A stretch of 64,000 nt of DNA. Source: Arthrobacter sp. zg-Y1110 (GTDB lineage Bacteria > Actinomycetota > Actinomycetes > Actinomycetales > Micrococcaceae). The position numbers were made by a program, and so were the translations under genes. Below the pieces are notes generated by a model. That model was not told where the DNA came from, ran no database searches, and saw nothing but the letters and a program-made list of their open reading frames with translations. Positions within the stretch are counted from its first letter, which is position 1. Every line of letters starts with the position of its first letter. Shown one piece after another: positions 17,875-26,957 of the stretch. The DNA is taken from contig NZ_CP104272.1 of NCBI RefSeq assembly GCF_025244865.1, forward strand, positions 2,852,001 through 2,916,000, in the 5' to 3' direction.

Positions 17875-19647
17875 CTAGCTCCGCACCGCTGCCCCCACAG
17901 CCGACTGCACCTGCTGATGCAGGCCGCGCAGCGTCTCCCGTGCGGTGCGTACCTCCAGCACCGACCGTCCGTGAACCGGTTCGGCCAATGCGGCTTCGAG
18001 TTCGTCGGCCGAACGGATCACTTGGTGCCGGACACCGTAGCCGCGGCACAGTGCGGCCAGATCGGCACGGTGCGGAGTCCCGAAGAAGCGTTCCACCAAG
18101 GCCGTGTACCGCGGGTCCTCCCCCAGTGCACCATGTTCGAGGACAGTGAAAATGCCGCCGCCGGAGTCGTTCAACACGATCATCTGCAGGTCCGGCTCGT
18201 CCTCTCCCTCTCCAAGGAGCAGAGCTCCGGCGTCGTGCAGGAACGTGAGGTCGCCCAGCAGCAGCCGGGTGGGAATGCCGTTGGCGAGCGCAATGCCCGT
18301 GGCCGTGGAAATGGTCCCGTCGATCCCGGCCAGGCCGCGGTTGGCGTACACGTCCAGCGGATGCCAGCCCGGAGAGGCAACCAGGTCCATGTCCCGGATG
18401 ACGTTGGAGGAACCGAGTACCAGATTGGCGTCTGCAGCGTCCCACACCAGGTCCGCGACCTGCAGACCCGTGAGCCCGGCCTGCTGTTCCAGCAGATTGT
18501 TCAGCGTGTTCATGGCCGCTTCCGAGGCCGTCCGCCACTGCTCAAGCCAGCCGGGCGCACCGGTTCCCGCGAACTCGAAGAGTCCGGGGATGTCGCTGAT
18601 GATGGTTTCCGGACGTCGTCCCTCGGTAAACCAGTTCACCGGCCGGGGCAGATAAAGGGCTTTTTCGATGTCGGTACGGGCCAGTAGTCCGGCTACCGGA
18701 CGGGAGAGCGTTGGGCGGCCGAACACCACGACCCGTTCAATCATCGGGCCGAGTTCCGGCAGCAACAGGCGGTACGCGCCCACGGCGTTGGGACCGAAGC
18801 GGGCGTTGGAGGACGGTTCCGCCAGCAGCGGCAGCCCGGCACGCAGGGCAAAGAGCGCAGCGAGCTCCCCGGCCCCGTCGCCCGCCACCACCACGGTGCG
18901 GTGAACACCGGGGATCGGCGGATCGGCGGCAGGGACCCGGTCCTCCGCCGGAACCGGAGCGGAGGCAGGCAAAGCCTCCGGAACGGAATCGGATTCGAGG
19001 AACAAGGGGTCGGTTTCGCCGGGGGTCAGCGGCTCCCGGAACTGGAGGTTCACGTGCACCGGTCCCACCGGGATCCCGTTGCCAAGGCTGGCCAGAGCTG
19101 CGGAAATGGCTTCCGCAGGATCGGTGCCGGCCTCCACATCCGCAGCCGTCGCAGGGAAGTGGGCAAAGAGGCCGGGCTGCACCGTGGTTTGGTTGGCACC
19201 GGTGCCGTGCAGCTCGGCCGGTCTATCCGCCGAGAGGACCACCAGCGGAACACAGGCATGGTGGGCTTCCATCACGGCAGGCATCAGTTCACCCACGGCA
19301 GTGCCCGACGTCGTCACGACGGCTGCGGGACGGCGCCCGCCGCGCGCCAGGCCGAGGGCAGTAAAGCCGGCAACCCGTTCATCAATCCGTACGTGCACCC
19401 GAATCCGGTCCTGTAGTTCCGCTTCCGCCAGCGCGTAGGCAAGCGGTGCGCTGCGCGATCCCGGGGACAGGACGACGTCGCGCACTCCTGCGGATGCCAG
19501 GGCGGCGACGGCGGACCGGGCTGCCTGCAGGGAGCTCAATCCGGTCCGCGCCGCATCCGACAGGTCAGGGGTGCCGGCCGCAGAGGAGCCGGAAGCAGGC
19601 GCCCCGGAGGCGGAGGACGGGTTGGGAGACTTCGAGGTTCCGTTCAC
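17875..19647 (-). CDS. menD: SEPHCHC synthase
   Basis: This ThDP-dependent enzyme condenses isochorismate with 2-oxoglutarate in menaquinone synthesis. MenD hallmarks are LSPGSRSAPLAYAL near residue 60, TTSGTAVGELMPAVMEA near 110, ANRGLAGIDGTISTATGIA near 420, the LTFLHDAGAL block and the ThDP/Mg motif LNDSGGGIF. The length (590) is typical. The first 30 residues are Ser/Ala-rich and probably disordered. Translation appears to start at a GTG. The gene stands apart from the other men genes in the window. Confidence 0.95.
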   Translation of the reverse strand: MNGTSKSPNPSSASGAPASGSSAAGTPDLSDAARTGLSSLQAARSAVAALASAGVRDVVLSPGSRSAPLAYALAEAELQDRIRVHVRIDERVAGFTALGLARGGRRPAAVVTTSGTAVGELMPAVMEAHHACVPLVVLSADRPAELHGTGANQTTVQPGLFAHFPATAADVEAGTDPAEAISAALASLGNGIPVGPVHVNLQFREPLTPGETDPLFLESDSVPEALPASAPVPAEDRVPAADPPIPGVHRTVVVAGDGAGELAALFALRAGLPLLAEPSSNARFGPNAVGAYRLLLPELGPMIERVVVFGRPTLSRPVAGLLARTDIEKALYLPRPVNWFTEGRRPETIISDIPGLFEFAGTGAPGWLEQWRTASEAAMNTLNNLLEQQAGLTGLQVADLVWDAADANLVLGSSNVIRDMDLVASPGWHPLDVYANRGLAGIDGTISTATGIALANGIPTRLLLGDLTFLHDAGALLLGEGEDEPDLQMIVLNDSGGGIFTVLEHGALGEDPRYTALVERFFGTPHRADLAALCRGYGVRHQVIRSADELEAALAEPVHGRSVLEVRTARETLRGLHQQVQSAVGAAVRS

Positions 19648-19875
19648 TCTTCCATCCTAGGGTTCGGTGCATCCGGACCGTAGCGGCCGCATTGCAGGGT
19701 CGCTGGGCAGGTGCTCCTGATCCAGGCTGCACACCGAGCCGAATCCCTACTTTCAGAACCGGACATAATGCTTTGCCCGGAAGGTCTAACCGTAGCTTCG
19801 CGCCGTCCCTACACTGTTGGAACCAGCACCTTGAGACTCGCGCGGCGCAGGTGCGCCGCGACCGGAAGGTCCGCT

Positions 19876-20964
19876 ATGACGCAGACCCACAGAATCGCCA
19901 CCATCGCCGGAGACGGGATCGGGCAGGAAGTGGTGCCCGAAGGGATGAGGGCGTTGGCTGCCGCAGCTGAGGCCTTTGACTTCACCCTGAAGAGCACAGA
20001 CTTCGACTTTGCCAACGGCGACTACTACCTCAAGCACGGCAGGATGCTGCCCGACAACTGGGTTGAGCAGCTTGAGGGTTTCGACGCCATCTTCTTCGGT
20101 GCTGTCGGCTCCCCTGAAACGGTTCCGGACCATATCTCCCTGTGGGGAAGCCTCCTCCAGTTTCGCCGCCACTTCGACCAGTACGTCAACCTCCGACCGG
20201 TGAAGCTGCTGAACGGAGTCCGGAGTCCGCTGGCCGACCGCCGGCCCGGGGAAATCGACTTTTACGTTGTCCGTGAGAACACCGAGGGCGAGTACTCCAG
20301 CATTGGCGGGCGGATATTCGAGGGCACCGACAGGGAAACGGTGATCCAGGAAACGGTCATGACCAGGACCGGTGTGGACCGCATCCTCAAGTACGCGTTC
20401 GACCTCGCCGGCAGCCGTCCCAAGAAGCACCTGACCTCCGCCACCAAAAGCAACGGAATTTCGGTGACCATGCCGTATTGGGACGAGCGCGTAGCTCGAA
20501 TGTCCGGCAATTACGCAGATGTGAGGATCGACAGCTACCACATCGACATCCTTACGGCGCACTTCGTGCTGCATCCCGAAAGATTCGACGTAGTCGTGGC
20601 CAGCAACCTCTTCGGCGACATCCTCTCGGACCTGGGTCCGGCATGCACGGGCACCATCGGCATCGCACCCAGCGGCAACATAAATCCTGAACGCCGTTTC
20701 CCGAGCCTTTTCGAACCTGTCCACGGATCCGCTCCGGACATTGCCGGTCAGGGTATCGCGAACCCCATCGGCCAGATCTGGAGCGCCTCCATGATGCTGC
20801 AGCACCTGGGCGAGCATGCAGCAGCAGCAGCCGTGGTTCAGGCTTTCGAGAACGTGCTGGCCCGGGGAGATGTTTCCCTCACGCCCGATCTCGGCGGCAG
20901 CGGGACCACCGAACAGCTGGGAAAAGCCATAGCCAATGAAATCAGTGCCGTAGCCGCCGGATGA
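19876..20964 (+). CDS. Tartrate/D-malate dehydrogenase (isopropylmalate-dehydrogenase family)
   Basis: This NAD-dependent oxidative decarboxylase of the beta-decarboxylating dehydrogenase family has 362 residues. The N-terminal IAGDGIGQEVVPEG and the substrate region DHISLWGSLLQFRRHFDQYVNLRP match the TtuC/DmlA (tartrate/D-malate) branch better than LeuB. RENTEGEYSSIGG near residue 133 and the metal-binding NLFGDILSDLGP follow. The ATG at 19876 has a ggaagg site and is followed by the usual family N-terminus. A dicarboxylate-type transporter gene lies downstream on the same strand, supporting import and oxidation of D-malate or tartrate. LeuB activity cannot be fully excluded. Confidence 0.85.
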   Translation: MTQTHRIATIAGDGIGQEVVPEGMRALAAAAEAFDFTLKSTDFDFANGDYYLKHGRMLPDNWVEQLEGFDAIFFGAVGSPETVPDHISLWGSLLQFRRHFDQYVNLRPVKLLNGVRSPLADRRPGEIDFYVVRENTEGEYSSIGGRIFEGTDRETVIQETVMTRTGVDRILKYAFDLAGSRPKKHLTSATKSNGISVTMPYWDERVARMSGNYADVRIDSYHIDILTAHFVLHPERFDVVVASNLFGDILSDLGPACTGTIGIAPSGNINPERRFPSLFEPVHGSAPDIAGQGIANPIGQIWSASMMLQHLGEHAAAAAVVQAFENVLARGDVSLTPDLGGSGTTEQLGKAIANEISAVAAG

Positions 20965-21076
20965 CCTGTAGGGGATTTCGGCGGTCGTATGTTGTGCCGA
21001 TTTAGTTCCACAGCGGCACACCACGGGCCGCGGCCCGTCGAACCGAGAAAATGCACCCAAAATCGGGAGGACGAAG

Positions 21077-22705
21077 ATGTCCCAGAATGTGCCGCTGTCC
21101 ATGCCGGCCCCGAAGACGCCGGGGTTCACCGATGTCAAAGCCGCCCTGCTGGGCGGGAAAACGTTCCGGAGCCTAAGCGAACAATCCCTCTCTCCCCGTG
21201 AGGAGAAGTTTGAGCGGGCACGCCAGACGCTGGGGTTGTTCCTCGCACCGGCCGTTGCAATCGTCTTCGCCCTCCTGCCCACGGCCATGGACCCGACCCA
21301 GCAGCTGCTCGCTGCGGTCCTGCTCGGCGTGATCATCCTGTGGATCTGCGAACCGGTGCCCATCCCCGTGGGTGGCCTTATGGGGGTTGCCGCCGTAGTG
21401 ATCCTCGGCATCGCACCGGCAGCGGAGGTCCTGCAGCCCTTTGGCTCCACCACCATCTTCACGTTTATCGGAGCCTTCATACTGGCCCAGGCCATGCTCA
21501 AGCACGGCATCGCGCAGCGGCTGGCCTTCGCCGTCCTGTCCGTTCCCGGAGTGGCAAAGTCGACGTACCGTATTATCACCGCCTTCGGAGTGATCACCTG
21601 CCTGCTCTCTGCCTTCGTGTCGAACACCGCAACGGTGGCCATGCTTCTGCCTACGGCTCTGGGCATCCTCACAGTCATCGGCGAACTTCTGCAGAACCGT
21701 GGCGTAGTCAAGTCCGACTTCGACCCGTTGCGCCTGCGTGTCGGTGCCGCGCTGATGCTGATGCTGGCCTACGGCGCCAGCGTGGGCGGACTGCTCACGC
21801 CTGTGGGTTCCCCGCCGAACCTCATCGGCCGCGGCCTGATCGAGGAAGCGACGGGCGTGCGCATCTCGTTTGCCCAGTGGGCCGCCACTGCTGCACCGCT
21901 CTGCCTCGCCATGTTCATCGTGCTCGCCCTCGTTATGTTCCTGCTCAATAAGCCCGAGATCCGCAGGATTGAAGGTGTTGACGGGTTCATCAGCGAGAAA
22001 AAAGCCGAGCAGGGCAAAATGAAGCGGGCAGAGGTCAACACCCTGATCGCCTTCGGTTTCACCGTGACCCTGTGGCTGCTCCCGGCATTCGCGAGCCTTA
22101 TCTTCGGCACGGACTCCGGCCAGTACATTTTCCTGGACGACAGGCTGGACGAAGGCATCGTGGCAGTTCTCGGGGCCTCGCTGCTGTTCATCCTGCCCAC
22201 CGATTGGAAGAAGCGCGAAGCCACCCTCACCTGGTCCGATGCAGCCAAGATCGACTGGGGAACCATCGTCCTCTTCGGCACGGGCATCATCTTCGGTTCC
22301 CTGCTGTCGGCCACGGGCCTGGCGGAAACCATCGGAACCACCGCCTCCGACACTCTGGGCGTCACCAGCGTTATCACCATCACCGCCTTCTCAGTGATCC
22401 TGGCTATCCTCATCTCGGAAACCACCAGCAACACCGCCTCTGCGGCCGTCGTCGTGCCCATCGTGATTCCCCTGTGCGTAGCGATGGACGTGGATCCGTT
22501 CATCCCTGCCCTGGCAGCGACTTTCGCGGCATCCTTCGGCTTTATGCTCCCGGTATCGACGCCGCAGAACGCCATTGTCTACGGCTCCGGGACCATACCG
22601 ATCACCAGGATGATCCGCACCGGGCTCGTCTTCGACATCCTCGGGGCAGCGCTCATCATCGGCATTGTCCCCATCATGGTTGGCGTCACCGGTATCGGAG
22701 GCTGA
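21077..22705 (+). CDS. DASS (SLC13) family dicarboxylate/sodium symporter
   Basis: This 542-residue integral membrane carrier belongs to the divalent anion:sodium symporter family. Both SNT substrate/sodium motifs are visible: SNTATVAMLLP near residue 190 and TTSNTASAAVVVP near residue 450. SPPNLIGRGLI near 247 is also typical. About 50 N-terminal residues form a cytoplasmic extension. The ATG has a ggagg ribosome site, and the gene follows the tartrate/D-malate dehydrogenase by 112 bp, so malate, tartrate or another C4 acid is the likely cargo. Confidence 0.9.
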   Translation: MSQNVPLSMPAPKTPGFTDVKAALLGGKTFRSLSEQSLSPREEKFERARQTLGLFLAPAVAIVFALLPTAMDPTQQLLAAVLLGVIILWICEPVPIPVGGLMGVAAVVILGIAPAAEVLQPFGSTTIFTFIGAFILAQAMLKHGIAQRLAFAVLSVPGVAKSTYRIITAFGVITCLLSAFVSNTATVAMLLPTALGILTVIGELLQNRGVVKSDFDPLRLRVGAALMLMLAYGASVGGLLTPVGSPPNLIGRGLIEEATGVRISFAQWAATAAPLCLAMFIVLALVMFLLNKPEIRRIEGVDGFISEKKAEQGKMKRAEVNTLIAFGFTVTLWLLPAFASLIFGTDSGQYIFLDDRLDEGIVAVLGASLLFILPTDWKKREATLTWSDAAKIDWGTIVLFGTGIIFGSLLSATGLAETIGTTASDTLGVTSVITITAFSVILAILISETTSNTASAAVVVPIVIPLCVAMDVDPFIPALAATFAASFGFMLPVSTPQNAIVYGSGTIPITRMIRTGLVFDILGAALIIGIVPIMVGVTGIGG

Positions 22706-22738
22706 CGCCGGCCTAAGACACACATGCGGATCGAAAGC

Positions 22739-23740
22739 CTAGCGCTGCTGGGCCGTCACCAACTGCGCATGCACCCGCTCCAGCCGGTCCAGCCACCACT
22801 GACGGCGCTCCGGCGGTGCGGCAAACCGCTCCAACAGCTCCTCGGACACGGGCACGTCCCGCACGGCCAGGGCACCACCGTCGGGCACCAGCGATTCTTC
22901 CGTCACGTCTCCGGCCATGAGCGACAAGGTGCCCAGCCCGCAGGCATAGGGCAGCTCCGGCAGCGCAGCGGCCAGGGCGACGCCGGTACGGATCCCCACG
23001 GAAGTGTCGATGGCGGAGCTCACCACAGCGGGCAGCCCGGCCTGCGCCACAATCTCGACGGCCCGGCGCACCCCGCCCAACGGGGCCGCCTTGATGACGA
23101 TCAGGTCCGCAGCGTCTTCCCGGGCGACCTTCAGCGGGTCGCTTTCCTTCCGCACGCTTTCATCGGCGGCGATCAGCACGGGAACCCCGCGCCGGCGCAG
23201 CTCGGTCCGGACGGCACGCAGGCCGTCAATGCCCGCTACGGGTTGTTCGGCGTATTCCAGCCCGGCCTCAGCCAGCAGGGTCAGCGTTTCGACGGCGGTG
23301 GGCACGTCCCAGCCAGCATTGGCGTCCACCCGGATACCGGCGTCGGGCAGCAACCGGCGGACCTCGGCCACCCGGGCCAGGTCCTGAAGCGGAGTCTGGC
23401 CAGTTTCAGCCACTTTGACCTTCACGGCAGGGACATGTCCGAACCGGGCCAGCACGGCCTCCACCTGGTGCACCGGCACGGCGGGCACCGTGCCGTTCAC
23501 CGGGATGGACTTCCGCACCGCTTCCGGATAGCCCTGCCAGGCCGCTTCTAAGGCGGAGGCAAGCCAGGGTGAGGCCTCTGCGTCGGAGTATTCCGGGAAC
23601 GGGGCAAACTCGCCCCAGCCCTCCGGCCCCTCGATCAGCAGGGCCTCGCGGTGCAGGATGCCGCGGAACTTCACCCGCATGGGAATGGAGACCACGCGGG
23701 CTCCGGCTAGGAGGGCAGACAGGTCAGGGTTGTTCGGCAC
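22739..23740 (-). CDS. menC: o-Succinylbenzoate synthase
   Basis: This enolase-superfamily dehydratase acts on SHCHC in menaquinone synthesis. The catalytic K-x-K pair is K107/K109 in VKVKV, the metal ligands are D139 (VDANAG), E166 (AEQP) and D194 (AADES), and the opposing lysine is K218 (VIKAAPLGG). The length (333) matches actinobacterial MenC. It is convergent with the DASS transporter and stands alone on its strand, about 3 kb from menD. Confidence 0.93.
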   Translation of the reverse strand: MPNNPDLSALLAGARVVSIPMRVKFRGILHREALLIEGPEGWGEFAPFPEYSDAEASPWLASALEAAWQGYPEAVRKSIPVNGTVPAVPVHQVEAVLARFGHVPAVKVKVAETGQTPLQDLARVAEVRRLLPDAGIRVDANAGWDVPTAVETLTLLAEAGLEYAEQPVAGIDGLRAVRTELRRRGVPVLIAADESVRKESDPLKVAREDAADLIVIKAAPLGGVRRAVEIVAQAGLPAVVSSAIDTSVGIRTGVALAAALPELPYACGLGTLSLMAGDVTEESLVPDGGALAVRDVPVSEELLERFAAPPERRQWWLDRLERVHAQLVTAQQR

Positions 23741-23826
23741 CCTGCCAGCCTACGCTTTGACGCTCACCGGCTGCCCGCTTCGGGTCGAACAGGTAAGGAC
23801 CACGATGATGTGGCAATCTGGATGCA

Positions 23827-24762
23827 ATGGATACTCGCAACTTGCTGGCACAGCGCGCCCGTGCCGAACGACCGGCTGCGCATAATCCGGCGCTCTTTCT
23901 GTTCGCGGCCCTCCTCTGCGCTGCCGGCGTTGCCGCAACGTATTGGTTCTTCGTCCGCACCACCACCGGCCAGCTCGCCGATGAGTCCGCTTTCCAGGAA
24001 GCGGAGCTGATTGCACCTGCCACCGAACGGCCGGTGATCGCCTTCCTGGACGAGCTGCCGCTGATCTCCGTCTTCATCGCCGTGATTGTGGTGGTGTTTG
24101 TATCCATCCTGCGGCACCGGATTTCGCCGGCGGTGATTGCCCTCGGCACTTTCGGAGCAGCAAATGTCAGCAGCCAGCTGCTGAAACGGACCGTGCTGGA
24201 CCGGCCGGACCGCGGGGTGGTGACCCTGGATTTCAACTCCCTGCCGTCCGGCCACACCACGCTGGCAGCCTCCGCAGCTGCGGCGGTCTTCCTGCTCGCC
24301 TCCCCGCGCTGGCGGCCCCTGGTTGCACTCTTCGGCGGCAGCTACGCCGTGCTCGCGGGCGCAGCCACCTTCCTCAACCTCTGGCACCGGCCGGCCGACG
24401 TCGTCGCCTCGCTGCTGGTGGTGGCCGCCTGGACCCTTGTCGGCGGCCTCGTGATGATGCGGACCAACCCGGACTGGAACCGCTGGCCGGCCAACGGTGC
24501 GGCACAGGGAACGGCGAAAGTGATTGCCGGAATCTGCGCCGTGCCCGGAGTGCTGGCTACGGCTGCCAGCCTGGGACTTTACTTCTATGCCCGCTGGGAC
24601 CCGACGGCGGTGAGCACTTCCGCACCGCTGTACTTCTGGGCGGGCCTGACACTGATAGTGGGTGTCGGCTTCCTCGTCAGCGCCCTCGCCTGCTGGCTGT
24701 TCAACCAGCAGGCCGGAGACCCCGCACGGGCAGCGGGCGGTTCCCGGGGCAATCGCCGCTAG
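23827..24762 (+). CDS. PAP2-superfamily membrane phosphatase
   Basis: This 311-residue membrane protein has about six hydrophobic segments. The acid-phosphatase signature is complete: KRTVLDRPD near residue 122, PSGHTT near residue 139 (catalytic histidine), and the final HRPADVV block near 188. Such enzymes dephosphorylate lipid phosphates such as undecaprenyl diphosphate or phosphatidate on the outer face. The substrate is not evident. Its last 4 bp overlap the end of the convergent MFS gene. Confidence 0.88.
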   Translation: MDTRNLLAQRARAERPAAHNPALFLFAALLCAAGVAATYWFFVRTTTGQLADESAFQEAELIAPATERPVIAFLDELPLISVFIAVIVVVFVSILRHRISPAVIALGTFGAANVSSQLLKRTVLDRPDRGVVTLDFNSLPSGHTTLAASAAAAVFLLASPRWRPLVALFGGSYAVLAGAATFLNLWHRPADVVASLLVVAAWTLVGGLVMMRTNPDWNRWPANGAAQGTAKVIAGICAVPGVLATAASLGLYFYARWDPTAVSTSAPLYFWAGLTLIVGVGFLVSALACWLFNQQAGDPARAAGGSRGNRR

Positions 24763-25991
24763 CGAGCCTCGCCGGCGGTAAGCGGATTGCCAGCGGCCTT
24801 CCGTCCGGGAACCCAGATCCAGAGCACGACGGCGCCCAGCAGTCCCAGGACAGCGGTGGCCCCGATCCCTGCCGAGAGCGACACGAGGGCAGTCACTCCG
24901 GAGAGGATGCCTGGGCCGCCCATGGTCCCGAGGTCGGCCAGCAGCCGCCAGATGCCCAGGAACTGCGGGCGTCCGGGCGAAGGCGAGAAGTCCGCCCCGA
25001 GGGTCATAACGATCCCGGATCCGATGCCGTTGCCGAACCCGATCAGCAGCGCAGCCAGCAGCAGTCCGGTTGCTTCGGAAGCCAGCGGCAGCAGCCCGAG
25101 GCCCAGCCCCATGATCAGCATGCAGGGCACCGCCACCGAACGCCGCCCCCAGGTGTCCATGGCTTTGCCCGCGGGATAGAAGATCAGCATGTCGATGGCT
25201 CCGGAGAGCCCGTAGATCAGCGCCGTGGTGGTGGGGTCCAGGCCGATGTGCTGGCCCCAGAGCGGAATCACTGCCTGCCGCGTCGCACGGACGGCAGCGA
25301 TCAGCAGCACCCCGATGCCGATGGTCCGGAAGATCCGTGCATGGCTTCGCAGGATGGACCGCACGGTGGGCGCGGGGACGGCGTCGCCCTTGGACACCAA
25401 CCCCGATCCGTCCCTACCGGAACGGACAGCAAGATCCGGCACCTGGAGGCTGAGGATCCCGGCGCCGACGGCGGCCGCGGCACCCACCCAGTACGCCCCG
25501 GTGGTGCCGAAGAAATGGATTGCACCGGCGGCTGCGAAGGGACCGATGAAGACGCCGATCCGGTTCACCCCGCCGAGCGTGGACAGGGCCCGCGCACGGA
25601 AGTTCACCGGTACGGCTTCCGTCAAATAGCTCTGCCGGGCCAGCCCGAAGACCGACCCCGCCATGCCGATCATAAAGACGGCCAGCGCGAAAACCGCCAG
25701 CACCGGGACCGCAGCGGCAAGGACCATCGCCAGCGCGCACCAGGCCGAAGCAGCCACAAGCGCCCATTTCTCCCCGAAACGCGTGGTCACAATCGTGGCA
25801 GGCACGTTCGTCAGGAGTGAACCGACTCCGGTAAGGGTGATGACCAGCGCCGCCAGGGCAACGGTGGCGCCCAGGTCGCGGGCGCTGAGCGCGATGACCG
25901 GCAGGATGGCTCCGGTCGCCAACCCGTAAAGCAGGGTAGGCCCGTAGGCCGGGATAGCTATTTTCCGAAGGCTGAAATCGTCCGCTGGCAC
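24759..25991 (-). CDS. MFS transporter
   Basis: This 410-residue protein has about twelve hydrophobic segments and belongs to the major facilitator superfamily. A conserved intracellular loop between segments 2 and 3 (TTRFGEKWALV) and a central cytoplasmic loop rich in charge (residues about 190-215) are visible. The start is a GTG. No substrate can be inferred. It overlaps the PAP2 gene tail to tail by 4 bp. Confidence 0.82.
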   Translation of the reverse strand: MPADDFSLRKIAIPAYGPTLLYGLATGAILPVIALSARDLGATVALAALVITLTGVGSLLTNVPATIVTTRFGEKWALVAASAWCALAMVLAAAVPVLAVFALAVFMIGMAGSVFGLARQSYLTEAVPVNFRARALSTLGGVNRIGVFIGPFAAAGAIHFFGTTGAYWVGAAAAVGAGILSLQVPDLAVRSGRDGSGLVSKGDAVPAPTVRSILRSHARIFRTIGIGVLLIAAVRATRQAVIPLWGQHIGLDPTTTALIYGLSGAIDMLIFYPAGKAMDTWGRRSVAVPCMLIMGLGLGLLPLASEATGLLLAALLIGFGNGIGSGIVMTLGADFSPSPGRPQFLGIWRLLADLGTMGGPGILSGVTALVSLSAGIGATAVLGLLGAVVLWIWVPGRKAAGNPLTAGEAR

Positions 25992-26034
25992 GGCCCTAGA
26001 CTATCCGCAACCGGTTCCGGTTCCGGGGAGGTGA

Positions 26035-26895
26035 TTACTGCTTGAGCCACTTCCACCGGGCAAGGGTCCGCAGGCGGGTGAGCAATGCCCTGGACTGGTC
26101 CGGCCCGTACGGCAGGATGGGAATTGCCTTCGTCATGTCCACCGAGGCCTGGTCCATGGCGCTGCGGGTGACGGCGACGGCGGTGCGCATCTTGTGCATT
26201 TGCGTGGTCACGAAATCCACCGTGACGGGTTTGCCGTGTCCGGGAACGAAAATCGTGTAGAGGTCCTCGAGCGCCGAGATTTTCCCCAGCGTGCGGATCC
26301 AGTCCTTGGGAAAGGAGTCCTCGAAAGCCGGATCAGCGCCCTGTTCGACGAGATCGCCGGTGAAGAGCACGTCCCCGGCTCCCACCAGCAGGTCGTGGTC
26401 CGTGTGGCCGCGTCCGAGGTGGAAGAGGGTCACGGAGATGCCGCCCAGGTCCAGGTCCACCGGTGCGTCCTCCACCAGTTTCGTGGGTTCGGCGATTGCC
26501 GTGTTTTCGCCCGTGGCCGCCGCCATCTCGGGTTCGACGTCGGCGGCCTGCGGGCGGTGGCTGTTTCCGTTTTCACGGATACTCGCGGCGCATCCGGCGG
26601 TACCCCAGATATCCTCCACACCGTTGGCGAGCATCAGGGCGTTGCCGAAGTAATGGTCAAAGTGGGCATGCGTGTTGACGGCCGTGAGCGGCAGGTCGGT
26701 CAGCATCCGGGCGGAATCGTAAATCTCCTGCGCCATGCCGGGGCCTGCTCCGGTATCGATCAGCAGTGCCCGATCGTCCCCGATCACCAGCCCGGTGTTG
26801 ACGGCAAAGGCAGCATTGGCGCGCACCCAGACCCGGGGTGCAACCTCCTGCCAGCTGCGCTGGGTGGGGATGTGCTGCTGCGGTGTTTCTGTCAT
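26035..26895 (-). CDS. MBL-fold metallo-hydrolase
   Basis: This 286-residue cytoplasmic hydrolase carries the zinc-binding H76-x-H78-x-D80-H81 motif in NTHAHFDHYFGN, further ligands in RGHTDHDLL, and the C-terminal VPGHGKPVT histidine. A gaaaagga ribosome site lies before the ATG. The family includes glyoxalase II, beta-lactamase and quinoprotein-relay hydrolases; the overall pattern is closest to generic MBL proteins without a settled substrate. It lies downstream of the bkd operon on the same strand. Confidence 0.85.
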   Translation of the reverse strand: MTETPQQHIPTQRSWQEVAPRVWVRANAAFAVNTGLVIGDDRALLIDTGAGPGMAQEIYDSARMLTDLPLTAVNTHAHFDHYFGNALMLANGVEDIWGTAGCAASIRENGNSHRPQAADVEPEMAAATGENTAIAEPTKLVEDAPVDLDLGGISVTLFHLGRGHTDHDLLVGAGDVLFTGDLVEQGADPAFEDSFPKDWIRTLGKISALEDLYTIFVPGHGKPVTVDFVTTQMHKMRTAVAVTRSAMDQASVDMTKAIPILPYGPDQSRALLTRLRTLARWKWLKQ

Positions 26896-26957
26896 GTCAG
26901 CTTTCCTTTTCGCCGGCCGGTTTCCAACCTATCGCGGGTGGCTCTCTGCGGCACGTA

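Noticed and set aside
19786..21711. Open frame of 641 codons on the minus strand across the tartrate dehydrogenase and DASS genes
   Set aside because: It covers two well-supported genes on the other strand and has no recognisable motif.
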